This document shows positions 24,135-32,940 of a stretch of DNA of 64,000 nucleotides, piece by piece; within the stretch, counting starts at the first letter, position 1; every line of letters starts with the position of its first letter. The notes under the pieces are model-generated. The model was not told the origin of the DNA. It did not search any database and was given only the letters and a program-made list of their open reading frames with translations. Origin of the DNA: Balneolaceae bacterium UBA7797 (GTDB lineage: Bacteria; Bacteroidota; Rhodothermia; Balneolales; Balneolaceae); assembly GCA_002480645.1 (NCBI GenBank), contig DLCN01000029.1:62001-126000 (forward strand). The letters are read 5' to 3'. The position numbers and the translations under genes were made by a program.

Positions 24135-25271
24135 CTATTCTTTATAGACAGCTACGGCTATTTTTGAATCAGCTGTACCATAGTATAAATACCAGGTATC
24201 GCCTTTTGGGACCAATCCTTCTATGAAGCAGACGTTATTCACCTGACCGGTTATCTCATAGGGTTTGTCGGGGATAAGAAACGGAGTCTCTGTCCGGTCT
24301 AAAACATGGAACGGGTTTTTTGGGTCAAGTAATACTTGCCCTGCAGCGTAAGTTCCGGCAGGGTAATTCGGATCTCCGTTATCGGGGTCATTTCGGGAAT
24401 TGTATAAGAAAACAATACCATGTTCGGTCAGTACTGCGGGAGGTCCCGGCTCAACCAGGTAGCTGTCAAATTTTCCGGGTCGCGGACCGAACACTATTTT
24501 AAAAGCAGGATGATCCCGAAGCTCATCATATTCCTGTTTATCCGGATCGGTTTCTTCAATGGGATTCCAGTGGATCAGGTCGGTAGAGGTGGCTGCGTAG
24601 ATATTGGATTCTCCCCAAAGCATCCAGTACGTACCCTGAATTTTTTTAGCCACAAGACGGTCACCCACTCTTTCTGTAACAATGGAACCGGCTTTTGACC
24701 ACATGTTCAATAAACTTCCATCTTTGTATTCACTGAAGACAGAGCCGTGTTTTGTCCAGTTTTTCAGATCAGTGGAAGTAGCTATAAAAAGCCGGGCTTT
24801 ATCGCCGTTGTACGCCGTGTAAGAGAGGTAATACGTGCCATTTTCATCTTCCACTATGCGTGGATCTTCTACTCCGCCTTCCCATTCCAGGGATCTCAAT
24901 TCATCGTTGTCGGGAAAAAGTACCGGCTCAGATTCTTTCTCAAAATGAAGGCCATCCAAACTGGTGGCTAATCCTATGCGACTGGTGCCATTATATTTAC
25001 CAATGGAATCTTCAGCGCGGTAAAGCAAATGAATGGTGCCGTCAATATTGATCGCGGCCGGATTGAATACATCTTTCTCTTCCCAAAAAACGGTTTCATC
25101 TCGTACCGTACATAAAAAGGTCGAAGCGCTGTCGGCAGTAAGAACCGGATTTGCAGAATCCATTTTTATGAATGGTCCCATTTTCCATTTAGCGGGCTCT
25201 GTTTGCAGGGGGGAACAAGAGGGTAAAAGGATGATTAATCCCAGAAGTGGAAGTATGGAAGTTGAACGCAT
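24135..25271 (-). CDS. GH130-like glycoside phosphorylase/hydrolase, lipoprotein
   Basis: 378 residues with lipobox LLPSC (Cys19). Five-bladed propeller motifs of GH130: VFNPAAINIDGTIHLLYRAED, GGVEDPRI with the catalytic Asp136, YYLSYTAYNGDKARLFIATSTDLKNW, and WMLWGESNIYAATSTDL. GH130 enzymes cleave beta-mannosides, mostly by phosphorolysis; exported members are usually hydrolases because phosphate is scarce outside. It is the first gene of a pair with GH5-CBM6. GH43 or GH32-like propellers are the main alternative family, but the GGVEDPRI block favours GH130. Confidence 0.8.
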   Translation of the reverse strand: MRSTSILPLLGLIILLPSCSPLQTEPAKWKMGPFIKMDSANPVLTADSASTFLCTVRDETVFWEEKDVFNPAAINIDGTIHLLYRAEDSIGKYNGTSRIGLATSLDGLHFEKESEPVLFPDNDELRSLEWEGGVEDPRIVEDENGTYYLSYTAYNGDKARLFIATSTDLKNWTKHGSVFSEYKDGSLLNMWSKAGSIVTERVGDRLVAKKIQGTYWMLWGESNIYAATSTDLIHWNPIEETDPDKQEYDELRDHPAFKIVFGPRPGKFDSYLVEPGPPAVLTEHGIVFLYNSRNDPDNGDPNYPAGTYAAGQVLLDPKNPFHVLDRTETPFLIPDKPYEITGQVNNVCFIEGLVPKGDTWYLYYGTADSKIAVAVYKE

Positions 25272-25646
25272 AGCGATAGTTGGTTAGGTCGGGTTGGATA
25301 ACCGAATGTACAAATTTTGAATAACTGCACTAGTTCGAATCCTTCTCGAATTTTCGCACAGATACAGGTCGTATTGAAATTATTTAATGTTGAGTTAACT
25401 GAAGTACAGGGCAGGATCGTACGGTTTTTGATCTTCGTATGGTGACTATCTTTTTGGAAAACCGCTTACATGATCTTGTGTCCGGGAGTAATTTCCTGTC
25501 CGTTCCCGAATCACCTAAAAAGTAGAATAATGCCTATTTTATCAGGCTCAGTCATAACGACATCCGGCTTCTGCACGGTTCAAAAGTAACCGCGTCAGCC
25601 ACCTCTTTGCAGAGGCTAATAATCAATCACAGACTAACTTTATACG
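25272..25646. other. Divergent intergenic region between the glycosidase pair and the sulP gene
   Basis: No gene supported. It holds a small hairpin CCTCT-TTGC-AGAGG (25601-25614) and a TAACTTTA box (about 25635-25642) resembling a -7 element for the sulP gene. Promoters for both directions must lie here, but none is clear. Confidence 0.4.
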
Positions 25647-25663
25647 TTCGGTTATAAACCGAA
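25647..25663. promoter_or_regulatory. Inverted repeat directly before the sulP start codon
   Basis: TTCGGTT-ATA-AACCGAA, perfect 7 bp arms, ending at the base before the ATG. It could be an operator or an mRNA hairpin hiding the translation start. If so, a downstream start at M10 (25691) could also be used. Confidence 0.55.
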
Positions 25664-27220
25664 ATGAGAGAAAAACGCATCAATCACGGAATGAAACAAC
25701 TGCTGAATCTTTTCGATTTTTCTGCACCTATTAATTACAAAACCGAAGTGCTTTCCGGCCTCACCGTAGCTATGGCACTTATTCCGGAAGCGGTAGCCTT
25801 TGCACTGATCGCCGGTCTTTCTCCACTCACAGGATTGTATGCCGCCTTTATGATGGGGTTAGTTACTTCTATACTGGGTGGACGCCCGGGTATGATATCC
25901 GGAGCAACCGGGGCAGTAGCTGTAGTACTTGTAGCCCTGGCCAAATCTCATGGCATAGAATACATTTTCGCGACGGTGATCCTGGCCGGTATGCTGCAGA
26001 TCACGGCCGGTCTGTTAAAACTGGGAAAGCTGATGCGACTGGTTCCGCATCCCGTAATATTCGGGTTTGTGAACGGTCTGGCCATCATCATTTTCATGTC
26101 GCAACTGGATCAGTTCAAAGGTCCGGGCGGAGAGTGGTTAAGCGGCTCACCGTTATATATTTTACTTGGATTGGTACTGCTTACCATGCTGATCATCTGG
26201 GGATTACCGAAGATCAGTAAAGCAATACCGGCCTCATTAGTGGCTATTCTGAGTGTGTTCGGGATCGTAATTGCCTTTGGTATTGAAACCAAAACGGTAG
26301 GTGATATTGCGTCCATTTCCGGTGGTTTCCCACCATTTCATCTTCCTAAAGTGCCGGTGAGCTTCGAGACGTTGACCATCATTTTTCCATATGCATCCAT
26401 TATGGCCGGCGTTGGATTGATAGAAAGTTTACTTACTCTGAACATTATTGATGAGATCACTGAAACCCGGGGCCGTAGTAATAAGGAAGCAGTAGCACAG
26501 GGAACAGCGAATATTCTGTCGGGATTGTTTTCAGGGATGGGCGGCTGTGCTATGATCGGACAGAGTCTGATCAATATTTCAGCGGGGGCCAGAGAACGGC
26601 TTTCCGGGATCGTGGCAGCAGTTATGTTACTCGTGTTTATCATGTTTGGTGCCTCACTAATTGAACGAATGCCCATGGCTGCTTTAACCGGATTGATGAT
26701 CATGGTTTCGATAGGGACGTTTGAGTGGGCCAGTTTAAAAACGATCAACCGAATGCCGGTTTCCGATATTTTTGTGATGGTACTGGTAACCGTGGTTACA
26801 GCCGTACTTCATAATCTGGCGCTTGCCGTGATCATTGGGGTGATCATCGCTGCATTGGTGTTTGCATGGGATAATGCGAAAAGAATTCGTGCCCGAAAGT
26901 ATGTGGATGAGAACGGTGTAAAGCACTACGAGATCTATGGGCCGTTATTCTTTGGTTCGGTAACAGTATTCAATACAAAATTTGATGTGTTGAATGATCC
27001 TGATGAGGTGATCATAGATTTTATGGAGAGCCGGGTAGTGGATATGTCGGCCATTGAGGCATTGAACCGGCTCACAGAGCGTTATCAGAAAGTTGGAAAA
27101 GTGGTGCATTTAAAACATCTGAGCCCGGATTGCCGGAAACTCCTTAAAAATGCAGATGCCATCATTGATGTGAATGTTTTAGAAGATCCGACCTATAAAC
27201 TGGTCACAGACGCTGTTTAA
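25664..27220 (+). CDS. SulP-family anion transporter with STAS domain
   Basis: 518 residues. Integral membrane transporter (about 10-12 helices) of the SLC26/SulP family. Hallmarks: VLSGLTVAMALIPEAVAFALIAGLSPLTGLYAA near the N-terminus, GRPGMISGATGAVAVV, VPHPVIFGFVNGLAIIIF, the LESLLT-like segment GLIESLLTLNII, and GLFSGMGGCAMIGQSLINISAGAR. A cytoplasmic STAS domain follows (about 415-510, VIIDFMESRVVDMSAIEALNRL). It likely carries sulfate, bicarbonate or another anion with Na+ or H+; the substrate cannot be fixed. A terminator follows, shared with the convergent symporter gene. Confidence 0.9.
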   Translation: MREKRINHGMKQLLNLFDFSAPINYKTEVLSGLTVAMALIPEAVAFALIAGLSPLTGLYAAFMMGLVTSILGGRPGMISGATGAVAVVLVALAKSHGIEYIFATVILAGMLQITAGLLKLGKLMRLVPHPVIFGFVNGLAIIIFMSQLDQFKGPGGEWLSGSPLYILLGLVLLTMLIIWGLPKISKAIPASLVAILSVFGIVIAFGIETKTVGDIASISGGFPPFHLPKVPVSFETLTIIFPYASIMAGVGLIESLLTLNIIDEITETRGRSNKEAVAQGTANILSGLFSGMGGCAMIGQSLINISAGARERLSGIVAAVMLLVFIMFGASLIERMPMAALTGLMIMVSIGTFEWASLKTINRMPVSDIFVMVLVTVVTAVLHNLALAVIIGVIIAALVFAWDNAKRIRARKYVDENGVKHYEIYGPLFFGSVTVFNTKFDVLNDPDEVIIDFMESRVVDMSAIEALNRLTERYQKVGKVVHLKHLSPDCRKLLKNADAIIDVNVLEDPTYKLVTDAV

Positions 27221-27246
27221 TCGAATAAGGACTAAAAGAAAAGAAT

Positions 27247-27282
27247 AAAGCAGAAGCCTTGGAAAGCTTCTGCTTTTTTTTA
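27247..27282 (+). terminator. Bidirectional terminator between sulP and the SSF gene
   Basis: Stem AAGCAGAAGC / GCTTCTGCTT around an 8-nt loop followed by a T-run (27274-27281). It sits between convergent genes. Confidence 0.85.
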
Positions 27283-27283
27283 A

Positions 27284-28843
27284 TTACACGATCAGGATCA
27301 CAGCGAGGATCACTACAAAATACACTGCAAGAAAGGCATAGCTCTTTTTCCACCTTTTCTCACGTTCACCGATCCCGTCAAAACTTAGATGGTATTTCTC
27401 ATCTGATAATTCGGTGTTCGACATGCTTAACAACCAGGCTATAACTGCCGAGATCACACTACCGATCAGGTTCCACCACATCCAGTAGATCCCGGTGAAT
27501 TGCAACCAAAGGAGGATATTGAAGGCAACTCCGGCAAGAATCCCAATGAACATTCCTTTTGTAGTTACTTTTCGGGATAAGATTCCCACCAGAAATGCGG
27601 CCAGAATGGGACCGTAGAATGCAGATCCTATCTTATTAATGCCTTCGATCACAGTATCAGAGATATCACCCACTACAAAGGCAAAGCCGGTGATCAGAAT
27701 TCCCCAGATCACGGTGGTGATCTTGCCCAGATTAATGTGGTCAGAATCTCCTTTCCATTTTGAAACGAAATCCCGCATGGTGGAGGCAGAAAGAGAATTT
27801 AGCGCGGAGTCGAGACTCGACATGGCTGCGGCAAGTAAAGCGGCAAAAAGTAAAGCACGAATACCCGTGGGTAGCATCAGAATGATGTATTCGGGTATCA
27901 GATAATCCGGGCGATCGGCCGGGACTGCAGCTGCTAATTCAGGACTGGCATCGTACACGGCAAAAGCAGCAATCCCCAGCAGGATGTACAGAACGGTGAG
28001 CGGAAAACGGGCAAGCCCATTAAGCATCAATGCCTTTTTAGCTTCATCCACCGATTTAGCAGATAGTCCTCTTTGTACCTGACTCTGATCCGTGCCATAA
28101 TAGCTGGCGTAGAGGAAAAATCCCCCGAAAAGAAAAGCCCAGAACGGTACGGCTCCGCCATCACCTAATCCGGTTGAAAAGTCGGTAGCGGTTAGTCGTT
28201 CGGCAGGCATTGCCGCAAACATTTCAGAGAACCCGCCTATCTCAATGGCTGCATATACTATACAGGCGATGATCCCGCCCAGCAGCACAATCATCTGAAC
28301 TACATCGGAATAGATCACGGCAGAAATACCGCCAATGGTGTCGTAGATGATGGTGATGATGCCGATCATCAAAATGGTGATCCACAGGTCAAGATCCAGG
28401 GCTACACTGAGCACAATGGCGCTGGCATATAAACCAACTCCGGTTGCGAGGCCACGGCTTATGAGAAAGACCCCGCTTACCAGATTGCGGACAGAAGGAC
28501 CAAATCTTAGTTCGAGATATTCGTACACACTCACCAGATTTAATTTTCTGAAAAAAGGAATCAGAAAAACCATCACCAGGATCATGGCCAGAGGAACGGC
28601 CAGTTCGTATTGTAACCAGGTGAGCCCTCCACCTTGTTTAAGCGCTACGAAAGCGGGTATTGAAATGAAACTGATGGCCGAAGTTTGAGTGGCCATGGTT
28701 GAGATGCCTACAGCCCACCAGGGGATGTTGCGGTTGCCGACATAATAGTCATCCTGACTGGTTTGGCCGCGGCCGAGATAGATACTCATACCCACCAATC
28801 CCAGTAAGTACACGATAATGATGCTCCAATCAATAATATTCAT
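27284..28843 (-). CDS. Sodium:solute symporter (SSF family)
   Basis: 519 residues with about 13 transmembrane helices. SSF features: TM1 DWSIIIVYLLGLVGMSIYLGR, DDYYVGNRNIPWWAVGISTMATQTSAISFISIPA, GGISAVIYSDVVQMIVLL, GTDQSQVQRGLSAKS and LLAAAMSSLDSALNSLSASTMRDF, the region holding the Na2-site serines. It imports an organic solute (sugar, sialic acid, amino acid or similar) with sodium. The ligand is unknown; the nearby glycosidases make a sugar possible but the genes are not in one operon. Confidence 0.9.
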   Translation of the reverse strand: MNIIDWSIIIVYLLGLVGMSIYLGRGQTSQDDYYVGNRNIPWWAVGISTMATQTSAISFISIPAFVALKQGGGLTWLQYELAVPLAMILVMVFLIPFFRKLNLVSVYEYLELRFGPSVRNLVSGVFLISRGLATGVGLYASAIVLSVALDLDLWITILMIGIITIIYDTIGGISAVIYSDVVQMIVLLGGIIACIVYAAIEIGGFSEMFAAMPAERLTATDFSTGLGDGGAVPFWAFLFGGFFLYASYYGTDQSQVQRGLSAKSVDEAKKALMLNGLARFPLTVLYILLGIAAFAVYDASPELAAAVPADRPDYLIPEYIILMLPTGIRALLFAALLAAAMSSLDSALNSLSASTMRDFVSKWKGDSDHINLGKITTVIWGILITGFAFVVGDISDTVIEGINKIGSAFYGPILAAFLVGILSRKVTTKGMFIGILAGVAFNILLWLQFTGIYWMWWNLIGSVISAVIAWLLSMSNTELSDEKYHLSFDGIGEREKRWKKSYAFLAVYFVVILAVILIV

Positions 28844-28974
28844 GGGCAGAGTATAATTTTCCTCAGCCGTTGAAGCAAATCTATTTATATCTGGCTTTAC
28901 AGGAAGGTAGATAAAAACTAATAAATAGCCGGGAGTTACTTAACAATGATACTCCCGGCCACAATGAGTAGAAA

Positions 28975-29847
28975 TTATTGATAGACCGGTGTAAGGAAGT
29001 CTTTAAGGCTTACCGGTTTTCTGCCCAGAATGTTTTCGAGGTCAGAGCTGGTTTCGTTGAGTTCTTTTTCTGCGATGGCCAGCGAGAATCCAACAGTGAT
29101 GCCAATAGCTTCTTCCGGTACGCCGGCTTCACTTAAGGTTTTTTGGTATTCTTCCACATCCGGGGAAACATAGCCGATCTCTTTTCCGCTGATCTCGGAG
29201 AGATAAGTGGCGATCTGCTTGAAGGATACAGCTTCAGAGTTACTGAAGTTATACACTTTGTTGTCATGATTTGTGCCTGAAAGGATCTTAGCATAGGCTT
29301 CAGCCATGTCATCACGAAGTACGGCAGCCAGTTTTTCATCTTTAGCTGGTAAATAGATCATACCCTGATCGATAACCTGTTCACCCAAAAACATAGGTAC
29401 AAAATCCATGTACAGATTGTTGAGTGTGATGGTGTAGGTCATTTCACTTTCTTTGATCAGTTTTTCTGTTAGCAAATGGGATTCTGCAATCATCCAGATC
29501 GGGGAGGATTCCGTTTCATTTTTGCGGAAGAAACTGGAATACACTATGTGTTTTACATCGGCTTTTTTGGCCGCTTCGACAACATTTTTATGCTGTTCCA
29601 CTCTTTTCCCGATCTCGCTGGCAGAAATGAAAAATAAGGTGTCAACTCCGGAAAATGCTGCTTCCAGTGTGGTGGGTTCATCATAATTCCCGATGCGTAC
29701 CTCAACTCCTTTTTCTTTCAGGGATGCCGCTTTTTCTTCGCTTCTGGCGAGTCCGATTATTTTGTGATCGGTATTTAATTTCAATAAGTGATCGATCGTT
29801 GCCGACCCTAATGCTCCTGTCGCTCCGGTAATTAAAATAGTACTCAT
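28975..29847 (-). CDS. NmrA/SDR-type NAD(P)H:quinone oxidoreductase (QOR2/YtfG-like)
   Basis: 290 residues. Atypical short-chain dehydrogenase with the glycine-rich dinucleotide site ITGATGALGSATIDHLL, LARSEEKA (cofactor adenosine recognition), VDTLFFISASE, and HIVYSSFFR. The middle segment SEMTYTITLNNLYMDFVPM matches QOR2/YtfG proteins. Such enzymes reduce quinones or reactive electrophiles with NADPH. It is divergent from an HxlR regulator across a 146 bp gap, the same pairing as ytfG/ytfH in enterobacteria, so induction by electrophiles is expected. Confidence 0.85.
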   Translation of the reverse strand: MSTILITGATGALGSATIDHLLKLNTDHKIIGLARSEEKAASLKEKGVEVRIGNYDEPTTLEAAFSGVDTLFFISASEIGKRVEQHKNVVEAAKKADVKHIVYSSFFRKNETESSPIWMIAESHLLTEKLIKESEMTYTITLNNLYMDFVPMFLGEQVIDQGMIYLPAKDEKLAAVLRDDMAEAYAKILSGTNHDNKVYNFSNSEAVSFKQIATYLSEISGKEIGYVSPDVEEYQKTLSEAGVPEEAIGITVGFSLAIAEKELNETSSDLENILGRKPVSLKDFLTPVYQ

Positions 29848-29878
29848 ATGAATATCTGTTCCAATAGTTTAAAATTTA

Positions 29879-29910
29879 TAGTAACTTACTTTTAGTAACT
29901 AAAGGTAACC
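29879..29910. promoter_or_regulatory. Operator region between quinone reductase and HxlR genes
   Basis: A palindrome TTTAGT-A-ACTAAA (29891-29903), flanked by repeated AGTAAC/GTAAC half-sites starting near 29880 and ending near 29909. HxlR regulators bind such short symmetric sites in divergent promoters. Confidence 0.6.
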
Positions 29911-29993
29911 TGAAGGAGTTCATCTTTCAAGAGGATACAGGAAAGTTAGTCGCTTACGCTCAGGTAACTATTTAACAGAAACAGTGATTTGTA

Positions 29994-30356
29994 ATGACAG
30001 ATTTGATAGAAAAATATACCGATATGGATCATTGTCCGGTCCGCATCATTCTGGACCGGTTGGGCGACAAGTGGTCAATGTTAGTGATCAGTATTTTAAA
30101 TGAAGCTGGAACACTGCGCTTTAATGAGCTGAACCGCAGTATCGCTGACATTTCACAGAAGATGCTTACCACTACTCTTCGCTCTCTGGAAGCGGATGGA
30201 TTGGTGGAGCGAAAGGTATTTGCAGAAGTTCCACCCCGGGTAGAATATTCCCTTACAGCGCGCGGTAAAACACTGGTTCCTCACATAGATGGGCTTGTTC
30301 AATGGGCGCTTAGTAATTTTGATGAGATCATGACTTCAAGAAAAGCATTTGCTTAA
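29994..30356 (+). CDS. HxlR-family transcriptional regulator
   Basis: 120 residues. Winged helix: DHCPVRIILDRLGDKWSMLVISIL, LRFNELNRSIADISQKMLTTTLRSLEADGLVERKVF, PPRVEYSLTARGKTLVPHIDGL. Cys14 in the N-terminal DHCP motif is the redox- or electrophile-sensing cysteine in QorR/HypR/YodB-type members. It is divergent from the QOR2 gene with a palindromic operator between, so it probably represses that gene and itself until the cysteine is modified. Confidence 0.9.
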   Translation: MTDLIEKYTDMDHCPVRIILDRLGDKWSMLVISILNEAGTLRFNELNRSIADISQKMLTTTLRSLEADGLVERKVFAEVPPRVEYSLTARGKTLVPHIDGLVQWALSNFDEIMTSRKAFA

Positions 30357-30390
30357 TGCAGGCATGTTGCCAAAAGAAAATTTATGAACA

Positions 30391-30417
30391 AAAAAAGCCT
30401 CCCGGAAAGGAGGCTTT
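30391..30417 (-). terminator. Bidirectional terminator between HxlR and aspartate aminotransferase genes
   Basis: Stem AAAGCCTCC (30394-30402) / GGAGGCTTT (30409-30417). On the minus strand it ends in a run of T (plus-strand A run at 30389-30396), fitting the aminotransferase gene best. Confidence 0.8.
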
Positions 30418-30445
30418 GAATAATCTATAATGATTTGAAACTGAA

Positions 30446-31639
30446 TTAGCTCAGCGTTGCCAATCCTTTCTTAAAACGGTCCATAGCTTCTTCCAGATCT
30501 TCAATGGAAGCCGCATAGCTCATTCGAAGTCCGTTTGGTTCCCCGAAAGCATCGCCGGGAACAACAGCCAATCCGAATTCGTCGAGTAAGTAGAGGCAAA
30601 GATCCGTAGAGGTTTCCATCACTTTTCCATCTGCGGTTTTGGTGCCGAGGAATGAAGAGATATCCGGGAATACGTAAAAGGCTCCGCCCGGAGTGAAACA
30701 ACTAACCCCATCAATAGCATTGAGTGATTCCACCATGAAATCCCGTCGTTTACTGAATTGCTCACGCATTTTTTCCACTTCGGAAAGATCATTGGTATAA
30801 GCCGCAACTCCGGCCGCCTGCGAAATGGATGACGGAGCTGATGTTTCCTGACTCTGTATTTTTGACACTGCTTTTACGATATCAGGATGAGCGGCAAGAT
30901 AACCGAGTCTCCAGCCGGTCATTGCAAATCCTTTAGAAAAACCATTGATCACCACGGTGCGGTCTTTAAGATCGGGGGCCACATTCAGTATGCTCACATG
31001 TTCACCGTCGAAGACAATGTATTCGTAAATTTCATCAGAGATGATCACCACGTCCGGGTATTTTCTGAGTACTTCTGCCAGCCCTTCAAGATCATCCTTA
31101 CTGTAACACGAACCGGTTGGATTTGACGGAGAACACAGAATTAAAGCCTTTGTTTTATCAGTAATGGCTTCTTCAAGCTGGTCCGGTGTAAGCCGGAAAT
31201 TATTTTCGAATGAAGTACGAACCGGAACCGGAGTTCCCTCAGCCAGGCGTGTCATCTCGGGATAAGAGACCCAGTATGGAGCCGGAATAATAACTTCATC
31301 CCCTTTATTCACTAAAGCGAGTAGCGCAAATCCAACCGATTGTTTAGCTCCGTTAGAGCAGATGATCTGCGACGGGTCATAATCAAAGTCATTATCCCGT
31401 TTTAATTTTGCGCAGATAGCCTCGCGCAGTTCAGGAGTTCCGGGATTCATGGTATAGCCATGCTGTCCTTCATTAATAGCCTGTATAGCGGCATCACAAA
31501 TGTGTTTCGGAGTCTTGAAGTCCGGTTCACCGGCGCTTAAAGAAACGATAGATTTTCCTTCTCTCTTCAGTTCTTTTGCTCGTCCTGTAACTTTGAGAGT
31601 GGCAGAAGGCTGCAGATTTTGTGCTCGTTGTGAGATCAT
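30446..31639 (-). CDS. aspC: Class I pyridoxal-phosphate aminotransferase, aspartate type
   Basis: 397 residues. Fold-type I aminotransferase: SLSAGEPDF (34-41), NGAKQ (96-100), PAPYWVSYPEM, CSPSNPTG, ISDEIYE (D202, Y205), INGFSKGFAMTGWRLGY with the cofactor lysine K236, and a C-terminal LRMSYAAS with the carboxylate-binding arginine. Length and motifs match the thermophilic-type (AAT-Ib) aspartate aminotransferase, converting aspartate and 2-oxoglutarate to oxaloacetate and glutamate. Some relatives also act on prephenate. The gene is separate from coaD by 107 bp. Confidence 0.9.
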   Translation of the reverse strand: MISQRAQNLQPSATLKVTGRAKELKREGKSIVSLSAGEPDFKTPKHICDAAIQAINEGQHGYTMNPGTPELREAICAKLKRDNDFDYDPSQIICSNGAKQSVGFALLALVNKGDEVIIPAPYWVSYPEMTRLAEGTPVPVRTSFENNFRLTPDQLEEAITDKTKALILCSPSNPTGSCYSKDDLEGLAEVLRKYPDVVIISDEIYEYIVFDGEHVSILNVAPDLKDRTVVINGFSKGFAMTGWRLGYLAAHPDIVKAVSKIQSQETSAPSSISQAAGVAAYTNDLSEVEKMREQFSKRRDFMVESLNAIDGVSCFTPGGAFYVFPDISSFLGTKTADGKVMETSTDLCLYLLDEFGLAVVPGDAFGEPNGLRMSYAASIEDLEEAMDRFKKGLATLS

Positions 31640-31746
31640 GAGTTTGAGTTATTGATTAGTGAGTGAATCGGAAAATAGATAAAAACGAAATTCAATATTC
31701 AACATTCATCCGGGAATGTTAAATGAAAGTGCATTGAGTGTGTTGA

Positions 31747-32244
31747 TCATGGTTTACTGCTGAATTTTTCCTTCAGGGCTTTTTCAACAATAGGTGGTAC
31801 AAACGAGGAAAGATCCCCATCCCAATAAGCAATTTCTTTAACCAGTGATGCGGATATAAAAGTGAATTCTTCGTCCGGCATAAGGAAGATGGTGTCCACA
31901 TCGGGTTGCAGACGTTTGTTGGTGAGTGCCATGCGGAATTCGTATTCGAAATCGGAGATCTGTCGAACACCACGGATCAGGGTGTTGGCATTTAATTTTT
32001 TAGCATGATTTACCAGCAGTCCGGTAAACTGATTGATCTCCACATTGTCTGCCCATTCTTTGCCTTCTATGCATTCTCTAATCAGAGCCTCGCGTTCATC
32101 GCCGGTGAAAACAGAGTTCTTTTGTTTGTTTACGGCAACCGTAACATACACTTTATCGAACAGGTTGGAGGCTCGTTCCAGAATGTCGAGGTGGCCGTTT
32201 GTGATTGGATCGAAAGACCCGGGATATAGGGCTATGTGAAGCAT
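31747..32244 (-). CDS. coaD: Phosphopantetheine adenylyltransferase
   Basis: 165 residues. Fourth step of CoA synthesis: ATP plus 4'-phosphopantetheine gives dephospho-CoA. Nucleotidyltransferase motif YPGSFDPITNGHLDI, then LIRGVRQISDFEYEFRMALTNKRL and EFTFISASLVKEIA are all canonical, and the length is normal. It follows rsmD by 58 bp on the same strand, a common bacterial pairing. Confidence 0.97.
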   Translation of the reverse strand: MLHIALYPGSFDPITNGHLDILERASNLFDKVYVTVAVNKQKNSVFTGDEREALIRECIEGKEWADNVEINQFTGLLVNHAKKLNANTLIRGVRQISDFEYEFRMALTNKRLQPDVDTIFLMPDEEFTFISASLVKEIAYWDGDLSSFVPPIVEKALKEKFSSKP

Positions 32245-32302
32245 ATGCAGTTTTACGTGATCAGTTTACAATGATCAGCATCTCATTTTTGTTGATCGTT
32301 GG

Positions 32303-32863
32303 CTAGTTGTTATCCGAATCTACCGGATGCTTTTCAAAAATACTAACCGTTGTGCGGCCATAAGCCTTGCTAAAGAATAAATTCGGGTGGTCTTTGTACG
32401 TATGATATTTATCATGTTCCAGAATGAACCAGCCATCATCTTTCAGCCAGTTCTTTTCCAGGATCATTGCGATCATCTCATCCATCCACTCATAATTATA
32501 TGGCGGGTCACAGAATACAAAATCATGTGGAACAGGCATTCCGTCAAGGTAGCTTTGAACATCGGCCACCACGGTTCGGATCTGATGATCGATCTCAAAT
32601 TCAGCTGCTGTTTTTTCGATCAGTTTTACATTAGCGGGATTTCGTTCTACAAACGTGACACTTTTGGCTCCGCGAGAAATCGCTTCAAAACCAAGATTAC
32701 CCGACCCTCCGAACAGATCGAGAATGACTGCCCCATCAAGGTATTTATAGGCCTCGATCTTGTTAAACAGACTTTCTTTGGTGCGGTCGGTAGTAGGGCG
32801 TACATCCAGACCTTTAGGAATGTTAAATCTTCGTCCTTTTAATTTACCGGTAATAATGCGCAT
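32303..32863 (-). CDS. rsmD: 16S rRNA (guanine-N2)-methyltransferase RsmD
   Basis: 186 residues. Methylates G966 (E. coli numbering) of 16S rRNA. Start MRIITGKLKGRRF, then RPTTDRTKESLFN, SAM-binding LDLFGGSGNLGFEAISRGA (48-66), VERN, and catalytic DPPY (119-122). It lies between a DUF3822-like gene and coaD in a leftward cluster. Confidence 0.96.
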   Translation of the reverse strand: MRIITGKLKGRRFNIPKGLDVRPTTDRTKESLFNKIEAYKYLDGAVILDLFGGSGNLGFEAISRGAKSVTFVERNPANVKLIEKTAAEFEIDHQIRTVVADVQSYLDGMPVPHDFVFCDPPYNYEWMDEMIAMILEKNWLKDDGWFILEHDKYHTYKDHPNLFFSKAYGRTTVSIFEKHPVDSDNN

Positions 32864-32940
32864 AGGAGATTGGAATTAGGAGCTATGAATCACGAATAGT
32901 GTAAAACTAATTCTAAATTCACAATTCGGCATTCAAAATT

